A DNA stretch of 28,112 nt. It comes from Bacteroidota bacterium (lineage in GTDB: Bacteria > Bacteroidota > Bacteroidia > Flavobacteriales > Flavobacteriaceae). Location of the stretch: the NCBI GenBank assembly GCA_009937085.1, contig JAACDD010000093.1, positions 1 to 28,112 on the forward strand. Reading direction: 5' to 3'. Below are positions 16,673 to 23,000 of this stretch, piece after piece. A program made the position numbers and the translations under genes. The notes beneath the pieces were generated by a model. It had not been told where the DNA came from and ran no database searches. It was given only the letters and a program-made list of their open reading frames with translations. How positions within the stretch are numbered: position 1 is the stretch's first letter; every line of letters begins with the position of its first letter.

Positions 16673-17548
16673 CTACAGAATATGCTTATGCGCTTTGTAA
16701 GAAGAACGCACTAGTGCCCCACTTTCCACATGGCGAAAGCCCATTTCCTTGCCTAAAATCTCATATTTTTTGAACTGTTCTGGGGTGATAAATTCGGCCA
16801 CAGGCAAGTGCTTTTTAGAAGGTTGTAAATACTGTCCAAGTGTGATGATGTCCACATTTGCATTGCGTAAATCTTCCATAGATTCAATAACTTCTTCCTC
16901 TGTTTCACCCAAACCAAGCATTAAGCCAGATTTGGTGCGGTGAACACCCTCTTGCTTTAGGTAGCGTAAAGCCTCTAAACTTCTGTCGTATTTGGCTTGT
17001 ATGCGTACTTCACGCGTTAGCCTACGTACGGTTTCCATATTGTGTGATACTACTTCTGGCGCAACGGTAACGATACGATCTAGTAAGTCTTCTCTACCTT
17101 GAAAATCAGGAATTAGGGTTTCCAAAGTGGTGTTTGGATTCATACGTCGGATGGCCTGAACGGTTTCAGTCCAAATGATAGTGCCTTGATCGGGTAAATC
17201 GTCACGGTCAACAGATGTAATTACGGCATGTTTAATGCCCATAATTTTTATGGAACGTCCTACTTTTTCAGGTTCTGCCCAATCTACCGTATCGGGTCGG
17301 CCGGTTTGTACGCCACAAAATCCACACGAACGTGTACAGATATTTCCTAAAATCATGAACGTTGCTGTTCCTTCGCCCCAACATTCGCCCATATTAGGAC
17401 AACTTCCCGAGGTGCAAATGGTGTGCAATTCGTATTTATCAACCAATCCGCGAAGTTCCGTGTATTTTTTACCGGTAGGCAATTTCACACGTAACCATTT
17501 CGGTTTGGGTGCTCGTACAGGAGCGGTAGTGGTAACAGTATCAGACAT
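16673..17548 (-). CDS. lipA: Lipoyl synthase
   Basis: LipA is a radical-SAM enzyme that inserts two sulfurs into octanoyl groups on dehydrogenase E2 or GcvH proteins. The 291-residue product has the auxiliary 4Fe-4S cysteines C-x4-C-x5-C (Cys45, 50, 56; CTSGSCPNMGEC) and the radical-SAM triplet C-x3-C-x2-C (Cys71, 75, 78; CTRSCGFC). The C-terminal RSSY motif (GALVRSSYKAH), whose serine ligates the auxiliary cluster, is intact. SVDRDDLPDQG and KSGLMLGLGE are also family-typical. The ATG at 17548 follows a good promoter. No lipB is adjacent. Confidence 0.97.
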   Translation of the reverse strand: MSDTVTTTAPVRAPKPKWLRVKLPTGKKYTELRGLVDKYELHTICTSGSCPNMGECWGEGTATFMILGNICTRSCGFCGVQTGRPDTVDWAEPEKVGRSIKIMGIKHAVITSVDRDDLPDQGTIIWTETVQAIRRMNPNTTLETLIPDFQGREDLLDRIVTVAPEVVSHNMETVRRLTREVRIQAKYDRSLEALRYLKQEGVHRTKSGLMLGLGETEEEVIESMEDLRNANVDIITLGQYLQPSKKHLPVAEFITPEQFKKYEILGKEMGFRHVESGALVRSSYKAHKHIL

Positions 17549-17565
17549 TCAGCAATTTTAAGATA

Positions 17566-17593
17566 CAAATTTACAAAACAAAAACGGTATCAA
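17566..17593 (-). promoter_or_regulatory. Promoter of lipA
   Basis: On the minus strand TTG (17593-17591), a 17-base spacer and TAAATTTG (17573-17566) give a full TTG/TAnnTTTG match. The -7 box ends 17 bases before the ATG. Confidence 0.6.
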
Positions 17594-17607
17594 AAACTAA
17601 AAAACAA

Positions 17608-17638
17608 TTGTAATAAAGTAACTATTTAGTTACCTTTG
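17608..17638 (+). promoter_or_regulatory. Promoter of hicAB
   Basis: TTG (17608-17610), a 20-base spacer and TACCTTTG (17631-17638) fit the Bacteroidota consensus. The -7 box ends 19 bases before the hicA ATG. Confidence 0.6.
17618..17633. promoter_or_regulatory. Dyad operator, likely HicB site
   Basis: GTAACTA-TT-TAGTTAC is a perfect 7-bp inverted repeat that fills the spacer and covers the first three bases of the -7 box. A dimeric repressor bound here would block the promoter. HicB, whose gene lies downstream and carries a helix-turn-helix, is the natural candidate, as in other autoregulated HicAB modules. Confidence 0.6.
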
Positions 17639-17657
17639 TTTTAAATACTGCCCCAAA

Positions 17658-17840
17658 ATGAAGTATTCAGAGTTGCATCGCTTGATTAAAAAACATGGAT
17701 GGAAATATGTTCGGTCTTCAGGCAGTCATTATTTTTATATTAAAAGTGGTATGTTATCACCACCTGTGCCTTTTCATGGAAGCAAAGAAATTGGAAAAGG
17801 TTTGGAGTTAAAAATTAAAAAGGAAATGAACTTGAAATAA
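17658..17840 (+). CDS. hicA: HicA-type toxin, mRNA interferase
   Basis: This is a 60-residue double-stranded-RNA-binding-fold toxin. HicA proteins cleave mRNA to halt growth. The family pattern is clear: KYSELHRLIKKHGWKYVRSSGSHYFY, with catalytic His24 in a GSH motif, then PPVPFHG and the C-terminal helix GKGLELKIKKEM. Many relatives read GSHH; here the second His is Tyr. The length is normal and the frame intact, so it may be active. It precedes the antitoxin gene by 5 bases, the usual toxin-first order for hicAB. Spacing from the promoter gives a short leader. Confidence 0.9.
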   Translation: MKYSELHRLIKKHGWKYVRSSGSHYFYIKSGMLSPPVPFHGSKEIGKGLELKIKKEMNLK

Positions 17841-17845
17841 TTGAA

Positions 17846-18235
17846 ATGGGAGTCTTGAAAATTATTATTGAAAAAAGCAGCGATCATTTTAGCGCCTATG
17901 CTGAAAATTGTCATGGTGTTTATGGTGCCGGTAATACTGCTGAGTTAGCGAAAAATAATATTTTGGAGGCAATAGAAATGCTCAAGATAACTGATAACTG
18001 CCCCACATTGTTAAAATCACCAGCTCAAATTTTATTTCAGTATGACACTGAAAGCTTTTTAAAGTATTACAGCAAGGTGTTTTCCATGCCTGCTTTGGAA
18101 AAACTTACTGGTATAAATCAAAAACAACTTCATCATTACAGCTCGGGAAGCAAAAAGCCTAGAGAAGCGCAACGTAAAAAAATTGAGTCTGCTATGCATC
18201 AATTGGGTAAAGAATTGTTAGCGTTAAAGTTTTGA
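17846..18235 (+). CDS. hicB: HicB-type antitoxin with helix-turn-helix
   Basis: The 129-residue antitoxin has a partly degraded RNase-H-like HicB domain (about 3-50; IIIEKSSDHFSAYAENCHGVYGAGNTAELA) that should bind and inhibit HicA. A C-terminal helix-turn-helix (about 82-118; PALEKLTGINQKQLHHYSSGSKKPREAQRKKI) should bind DNA. The HTH and the dyad at 17618-17633 fit autoregulation. The gene ends 2 bases before the stop of the convergent Nramp-family gene, with no room for a separate terminator. The pair lies between core genes with no other mobile signs. Confidence 0.9.
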   Translation: MGVLKIIIEKSSDHFSAYAENCHGVYGAGNTAELAKNNILEAIEMLKITDNCPTLLKSPAQILFQYDTESFLKYYSKVFSMPALEKLTGINQKQLHHYSSGSKKPREAQRKKIESAMHQLGKELLALKF

Positions 18236-18237
18236 TA

Positions 18238-19449
18238 CTAGCTGTAAAATATGGCAAGGTATGTAACGCCAAAACCTATTAAGAATAAAATTCCTAACAC
18301 ACTAGCTACCCGAAGCCATTTTTTAGGGCGGTGTTTTGCAGGCATGTGACTACTTGTAATCAATGCTAAGTTTGCAGCGGCATAGAAAGGCGCTGTCAAA
18401 AAGGAAAGCACTGTTGCAATTTGTACAAGTAAGCCCATTTCAGCAGCAAAAACTAAAAAAATAAGACAAGTACCCGCAGTTAGAATAAGCATCCATGTGA
18501 GTTGGTTATTCGCATATTTGCCATTTAGCAGTGTCGTGGTGTGCGCCATAACCCGTGGCGAAGCATCGAGAGTTGTTAAGGTAGTACTTATCATAGTAGT
18601 AAGTGCTGCAATAGCAATTATGACAAACCACCCACTTCCCATAAGTGAGGTGTATAATCCAATCAGTTGACCTGCAAAAGTTGCACCACTAGAAGAAAAT
18701 GAAACGCCAGATTCAAACAGTACCGTTGCACCCAATACTATAAAGCACAACCCCAAAAACAAGGTCACACCATATCCGATATTAAAATCAAAAAGCGATG
18801 ATTTTAGCGTTGTTTTTGGATTGATTTTTTTCTTTTCAAGCGCCCAAAGTGAATGCCAAATGGAAATATCTAAAGGTCCGGGCATCCAGCCCATAAAGGC
18901 AATAAGAAAAACCCATTCAGAAGATGTTACAGGCATAACTTGTGTAAAAGTCAGGTTGGGTTTTGTGCCAAGGGCAAACAGCACCGCAACCAGCGTGCTG
19001 ATACTAAGAACAAGGACAATAATTTTCATGCTTTTGTCCAGCCAGCTGTATTTTCCACGCCATAGCATGGCAAAGCATACTAACGCTACCACTACCGACA
19101 GCATCGCTGAAGATTCAATACCTAAAAGTCGTGCAGCAATTCCAGCAGTAACCGCCGTAACCGCGGCTTGAATGGTAAACATGGTACCTAAATTAAGAAT
19201 ATAGTACACAACCAAAACACCCTTTCCCATACGGCGATAGCCATCCAATAAACTTTCTCCTGTGGCTAATGCATAGCGTGGTCCAAATTGAAAAAAGGGA
19301 TACTTTACCAGATTTACAAGAAGGAGTGCCCATACAAGTCCCAAGCCAAAATCAGCGCCTGCACGTGTAGATTGCACCAAATGCGAAACGCCAATAGCCG
19401 CGCCCGCAAAAAGTAATCCTGGTCCTAATCTTCTAAACGCAGCTACCAA
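18238..19449 (-). CDS. Nramp-family metal transporter with non-canonical metal site
   Basis: This is a 403-residue inner-membrane protein with about 11 helices, starting LGPGLLFAGAAIG. The Nramp fold is suggested by GPG at the start of helix 1 and the RAGADFG turn after it, and by GWMPGPLD in helix 6. In classical Mn/Fe Nramp proteins helix 1 carries DPGN and helix 6 MPH. Here the aligned positions are Gly20-Val-Ser-His23 and Met189-Pro-Gly191, so the Asp and Asn metal ligands are absent. Substrate is therefore uncertain; 'divalent metal' is inherited from the family. The only workable start is the TTG at 19449, since a stop lies seven codons upstream in frame. It starts 1 base after the sigma factor stop and is last in the murB operon. 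Confidence 0.8.
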   Translation of the reverse strand: MVAAFRRLGPGLLFAGAAIGVSHLVQSTRAGADFGLGLVWALLLVNLVKYPFFQFGPRYALATGESLLDGYRRMGKGVLVVYYILNLGTMFTIQAAVTAVTAGIAARLLGIESSAMLSVVVALVCFAMLWRGKYSWLDKSMKIIVLVLSISTLVAVLFALGTKPNLTFTQVMPVTSSEWVFLIAFMGWMPGPLDISIWHSLWALEKKKINPKTTLKSSLFDFNIGYGVTLFLGLCFIVLGATVLFESGVSFSSSGATFAGQLIGLYTSLMGSGWFVIIAIAALTTMISTTLTTLDASPRVMAHTTTLLNGKYANNQLTWMLILTAGTCLIFLVFAAEMGLLVQIATVLSFLTAPFYAAANLALITSSHMPAKHRPKKWLRVASVLGILFLIGFGVTYLAIFYS

Positions 19450-19450
19450 C

Positions 19451-20011
19451 CTAAATGTTTTGCGTTGCTAAAATTTCTGCCAATAGTTTTCTGGCGCGCA
19501 TTAATTTTACCTTAACCGTACTTTCACTACTATCCAGTTTTTTTGCCATTTGTTTAATGCTAAGTTCTTGTAAGTATTTAAGTTGGATAACTTCTCTGTA
19601 GTGTGGTTTTAGTGTTTTGATATTATCAAGCAAGGTTTTCAGGCGTTGTTTTCGAATCAAATCGTCTTCTGGATCAGGGGCATTGTCAGCGATATTTTGC
19701 GCTGCTTCATGATTAGCCTCCGAAGGAACAGTAGAAAGGGTCTTTTTTCGCACTTGATCTATATGTAAATTTTTGGCGATGGTCGTTAGCCACGTTTTAA
19801 ACCCATAGTCTTGGTTGTAGGAGTCAATTTTTTCAAAAGCTTTCCCAAAACAACGAATGGTAAGTTCTTCTGCTTCGTTTTCATTTTGGGTACGCTGCAG
19901 CATAAACCCAAGTACATCGCTCCAGAAAAGTTCTAATAAATAGCGAAAGGCATGTTGGTCGCCTCGTTGAGCCAACGTAATTTTTTCGTCAAGTGCCGCA
20001 GGTTTTGCCAC
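19451..20011 (-). CDS. ECF-type RNA polymerase sigma factor
   Basis: The 186-residue protein has sigma region 2 (about 18-85; DQHAFRYLLELFW, GFKTWLTTIAKNLHIDQVRKK) and region 4 (about 128-182; LKPHYREVIQLKYLQELSIKQMAKKLDSSESTVKVKLMRARKLL), joined by a short acidic linker. This is the two-domain layout of extracytoplasmic-function sigma factors. No classical anti-sigma gene is present. The gene just upstream, 3 bases away, codes for a small membrane protein with four cysteines, which might serve that role. Nramp-family transporter follows after 1 base. The target regulon cannot be inferred. Confidence 0.93.
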   Translation of the reverse strand: MAKPAALDEKITLAQRGDQHAFRYLLELFWSDVLGFMLQRTQNENEAEELTIRCFGKAFEKIDSYNQDYGFKTWLTTIAKNLHIDQVRKKTLSTVPSEANHEAAQNIADNAPDPEDDLIRKQRLKTLLDNIKTLKPHYREVIQLKYLQELSIKQMAKKLDSSESTVKVKLMRARKLLAEILATQNI

Positions 20012-20014
20012 GGA

Positions 20015-20224
20015 TTAGTTGTGTTCGGGTTTGGGGAGATCGCAGTCTGTTTGCTGACTTGGTAGTTTTCCGCAAAGACTACAGGCTTCACCTTCTTTGT
20101 TCAGAAATGGACTTTGACTTGCACAAGTACCTGCAAACTCTCCTCCTTTTTTCGCCCATATTTTAATGGCAATTCCCGCAAAAGCTAACGCTAATAATAT
20201 AAAGGTGATGATAAATAGTTCCAT
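20015..20224 (-). CDS. Small membrane protein with four-cysteine tail
   Basis: This 69-residue protein has one N-terminal membrane helix (about 3-21). A basic KIWAKK follows, so the tail should lie in the cytoplasm by the positive-inside rule. The tail carries Cys34, Cys48, Cys51 and Cys61 (C-x13-C-x2-C-x9-C; TCASQSPFLNKEG, ACSLCGK), suited to binding zinc or an iron-sulfur cluster. Similar 'membrane or secreted' small proteins occur in other flavobacteria, from memory. It sits between murB (20 bases) and the ECF sigma gene (3 bases). A role in controlling the sigma factor is an inference from position only. Confidence 0.7.
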   Translation of the reverse strand: MELFIITFILLALAFAGIAIKIWAKKGGEFAGTCASQSPFLNKEGEACSLCGKLPSQQTDCDLPKPEHN

Positions 20225-20244
20225 GCAATAAAAATAACTAAAAA

Positions 20245-21261
20245 TTAATTGATAAGGTTTACTTCAGGTTCTAAGTCAATATCAAATTTTGCCAATACTG
20301 CATCCATAACCCGTTGGGCGTGTTCCCAAAGTTCAGTTCCAGTGGCGTCTCCGTAATTCACTAACACCAACGCTTGGTTTTTATGCATACCTACATTGCC
20401 AAAAACTTTTCCCTTAAACCCAGCTTGTTCAATAAGCCAGCCCGCTGGAATTTTAGTAAAGTTTTCATCAACAGTGTACGCCGGCATATCGGGGAATTCT
20501 TTAGCAATTTGAACTGCTTTAGACGTTAACACGACTGGATTTTTAAAGAAACTTCCTGCATTGCCCAGTTTGCTTGGGTCGGGGAGTTTAGCGCTTCGAA
20601 TCCGGATTACGGCTTTTGCCACATCGTCAATGGTTGGTGCTGTAACACCCATTTCATCTAGTGTTTTTGAAATCCCCCCATAATCTAGGTGCAATTGATG
20701 ATTTATTTTTGTTAGTGATAAGCGCAAGGTGGTAATTACGTATTCGTCTTTTAATTCGTTTTTAAAAATAGAATCACGATAACCAAAATTACATTCTTCT
20801 GCGTCAAATATTTTTGAATCTCCTGTTTTTCTTCCAATGCCAATAACATTATGAAACACATCGCTAAGCTCAACCCCATAGGCCCCAATGTTTTGAATAG
20901 GAGCAGCTCCGACCAGACCTGGAATTAGACTCAGATTTTCAATACCTCCCAAATTGTTAACGATACACCACATAACCAAATCGTGCCATACCACTCCTGC
21001 ACCAGCTGATACAATAGCAGTTTGCTCGTTTTCAGCTATAATTCGAATACCTGGAATGGATATTTTAATAACGGGTCTAGATAGATCTTGTAGCAACAAA
21101 ATATTGCTTCCGCCTCCTAAAATGAGGGCCTCTTTAAAACGAGGGTCTTTAAGTACTTCTTGCAACGCCAAGCTTGTTGTTACTTCTGCAAACAGCGGTG
21201 TGTTGACTGAAATACTAAAGGAGTTGTATTGCGCTAAGGATACCTGGTTTTTAACTTCCAT
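20245..21261 (-). CDS. murB: UDP-N-acetylenolpyruvoylglucosamine reductase
   Basis: MurB reduces UDP-GlcNAc-enolpyruvate to UDP-MurNAc with NADPH and FAD, in the cytoplasmic phase of peptidoglycan synthesis. The 338-residue protein shows the FAD-binding LGGGSNILL (48-56), IPGLVGAAPIQNIGAYGVE (113-131), GYRDSIFK (160-167), and GNAGSFFKNP (233-242) with the catalytic Ser237. AGWLIEQAGFKG follows. It is a standard-length type I enzyme. The start overlaps the aminotransferase end by 11 bases, so the two are likely coupled. With GlmS in the same window, two steps of the UDP-MurNAc route are represented. Confidence 0.96.
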   Translation of the reverse strand: MEVKNQVSLAQYNSFSISVNTPLFAEVTTSLALQEVLKDPRFKEALILGGGSNILLLQDLSRPVIKISIPGIRIIAENEQTAIVSAGAGVVWHDLVMWCIVNNLGGIENLSLIPGLVGAAPIQNIGAYGVELSDVFHNVIGIGRKTGDSKIFDAEECNFGYRDSIFKNELKDEYVITTLRLSLTKINHQLHLDYGGISKTLDEMGVTAPTIDDVAKAVIRIRSAKLPDPSKLGNAGSFFKNPVVLTSKAVQIAKEFPDMPAYTVDENFTKIPAGWLIEQAGFKGKVFGNVGMHKNQALVLVNYGDATGTELWEHAQRVMDAVLAKFDIDLEPEVNLIN

Positions 21262-22456
21262 GCCCTTGATTAATGTATGTGGCTAAGCCTATTTTAAGTA
21301 GTTCTAATGCCCTTTTGAGCTTATCAACATTAAGCACAAAGGCAATGCGAATCATGTCTTTACCCGAAACGTCACCTGAGAAAAATCCGTTTGCCGGAGC
21401 AACCATAAGTGTCTCATTATTGTCCGCAAAAGACTCAAGCATCCATTTGGCAAAATGATCGCTATCTGAAACAGGAAGACGTACCAAACAATAAAATGCG
21501 CCTTTGGGTTGGGCTGCTTCAACACCCTCGATAGCATTTAGGCATTCCATAGCTGTTTCTCTTCGTTTATAATATTCCGCTACGGCATCTGTTAGGTATT
21601 GTTGCGGTTCATCAAGAGCCGCTTCACAGGCGTGTAGTGCAATTGTTGGTGGACAAAGTCTAGATTGCGCAAATTTTAATGCAGCATGCGTAATTTCCTT
21701 GTTTTTGGTGATCAAACAACCAATACGCGCACCGCACATACTATATCTTTTAGACATTGAATCTATCAATATAGCATGTTGATCAAGACCGTCAAACTGC
21801 AGTACTGAAGTGTGTTCGTTACCATCGTAAATAAACTCTCTATACACTTCGTCAACAATGAAAAATATATCGTGTTTTAGCGCTAGCTGTGCTAAGGCAT
21901 TTAGTTCTGATTTGGTATACACATAACCCGATGGATTATTTGGATTACAGACAAAAAGCGCTCGTGTTTTTGACGTAATTGCAGCTTCAATTTTTTCTAT
22001 TGAAGGCAAAGCAAATTGACTTTCAAAATCTGAAGGAATGCCAATAACATCTACACCACAAGCAGCAGCAAAGGTTTCATAGTTGGCATAAAAAGGTTCT
22101 GGAATAATGAGTTCATCACCTTCATTTGTAATGCAATCAAGCGCCATAATAATGGCTTCGCTTGCGCCAGTAGTAACTAAAATATCTTCTGCATCAACAT
22201 CAATATCATGTTGTTTGTAGTACGTGACTAATTTTTCACGAAAAGAACGTGTTCCTTCTGAAGGACCATACGCAATGACACTTTCCTCGTATGACTTTAT
22301 GGCTTGCAACGCACTATTGGGACTCGCCAAATCGGGTTGTCCAATATTAAGATGATATACTTCCACGCCTCGTTCTTTAGCTAAAGTAGCTTGACGCGCA
22401 AGTTTACGAATAGGTGAGGTGGGTAAGTTGGCTCCTTTTCGCGAAATATTCGGCAT
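21251..22456 (-). CDS. PLP-dependent class I/II aminotransferase (aspartate-type)
   Basis: This is a 401-residue fold-type I enzyme starting at ATG 22456 (MPNISRKGANLPTSPIRKL). Signature residues are HLNIGQPDL near the N-terminus, TTGASEAII, CNPNNPSG (about 170-177), DEVYREF with Asp202, and SMSKRYSMCGARIG with Lys236, the PLP Schiff-base lysine. The Arg of GARIG contacts the cofactor phosphate. The family includes aspartate, alanine and aromatic aminotransferases; the exact substrate cannot be fixed. A TTG 21 bases upstream extends the frame but is less likely. It is the first gene of the presumed murB-sigma-Nramp operon. Confidence 0.88.
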   Translation of the reverse strand: MPNISRKGANLPTSPIRKLARQATLAKERGVEVYHLNIGQPDLASPNSALQAIKSYEESVIAYGPSEGTRSFREKLVTYYKQHDIDVDAEDILVTTGASEAIIMALDCITNEGDELIIPEPFYANYETFAAACGVDVIGIPSDFESQFALPSIEKIEAAITSKTRALFVCNPNNPSGYVYTKSELNALAQLALKHDIFFIVDEVYREFIYDGNEHTSVLQFDGLDQHAILIDSMSKRYSMCGARIGCLITKNKEITHAALKFAQSRLCPPTIALHACEAALDEPQQYLTDAVAEYYKRRETAMECLNAIEGVEAAQPKGAFYCLVRLPVSDSDHFAKWMLESFADNNETLMVAPANGFFSGDVSGKDMIRIAFVLNVDKLKRALELLKIGLATYINQGHGS

Positions 22457-22474
22457 TGATAGATAATTTGCCTG

Positions 22475-22482
22475 CAAAGATG
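22475..22482 (-). promoter_or_regulatory. Near-consensus -7 box for the aminotransferase operon
   Basis: Minus-strand CATCTTTG differs from TAnnTTTG at one base and lies 18 bases before the ATG. No -33 TTG at the right distance. Confidence 0.3.
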
Positions 22483-22510
22483 CGAAAAAATGAGCGTGTT
22501 TGCTTAGGTT

Positions 22511-22891
22511 TTATTCTTCAGGCTCTTGAACTTCCCCTTTAATTTTGAGGGCAACCATGCCATTTGAAGCGTTTGAAGCTACTGTAATTGTTTTGCGAAT
22601 TGGTCCAATTCGCTCAGTATCATACTTCACTTCAATTACATCAGATGCGCCAGGTGCAATAGCGTCAGACGGTTTTTTGGGTATGGTACACCCACAAGAG
22701 GAGCGTACTTGTGTGATTTCCAAATCTGCAGTTCCTGTATTGGTAAATTTAAACTGGCGAACGCCATCGTCCCCTTTGTTTATGGTGCCGTAATCCACTA
22801 CTAATGAATCAAAAGTGATGGTTGCAACTTCTTGTGCGACAGCAGTATAGCTGAGACTAACAAGAAAAATAGAAAGAAAAATCTTTTTCAT
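22511..22891 (-). CDS. DUF1573 domain exported protein
   Basis: The 126-residue protein has a signal peptide (hydrophobic 3-18, cleavage after VAQ) and then one DUF1573 beta-sandwich domain, widespread in Bacteroidota and of unknown role. Visible signature: FDSLVVDYGTINKGDDGVRQFKFTNTGTADLEIT, then RSSCGCTIP with a Cys-Gly-Cys pair, APGASDVIEVKYDT, and KTITVASNASNG. It ends EVQEPEE. Probably periplasmic. The Cys-Gly-Cys could form a disulfide or bind metal; neither is shown. It is transcribed divergently from valS. Confidence 0.9.
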   Translation of the reverse strand: MKKIFLSIFLVSLSYTAVAQEVATITFDSLVVDYGTINKGDDGVRQFKFTNTGTADLEITQVRSSCGCTIPKKPSDAIAPGASDVIEVKYDTERIGPIRKTITVASNASNGMVALKIKGEVQEPEE

Positions 22892-22937
22892 GACTTTAAA
22901 TTTGGTTCTACTAAATTACACATTCTAATGAATTGAG

Positions 22938-22945
22938 CAAAATTA
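22938..22945 (-). promoter_or_regulatory. Candidate -7 box for DUF1573 gene
   Basis: Minus-strand TAATTTTG fits TAnnTTTG and lies 46 bases before the ATG. No suitable -33 TTG is seen. Confidence 0.35.
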
Positions 22946-22972
22946 GGTCTTTCAATTTCACCATTCGATGCC

Positions 22973-22980
22973 TACATTTG
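22973..22980 (+). promoter_or_regulatory. -7 box for valS
   Basis: TACATTTG matches TAnnTTTG and lies 20 bases before the ATG at 23001. It falls downstream of an in-frame ATG at 22968, which therefore should not be transcribed from this promoter. Confidence 0.5.
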
Positions 22981-23000
22981 CGCTTATTAACGCACTTTAT

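Noticed and set aside
22968..23000. Earlier in-frame ATG for valS
   Set aside because: It lies before the -7 box at 22973-22980, so it would be outside the transcript; the family's N-terminus begins at the later ATG.
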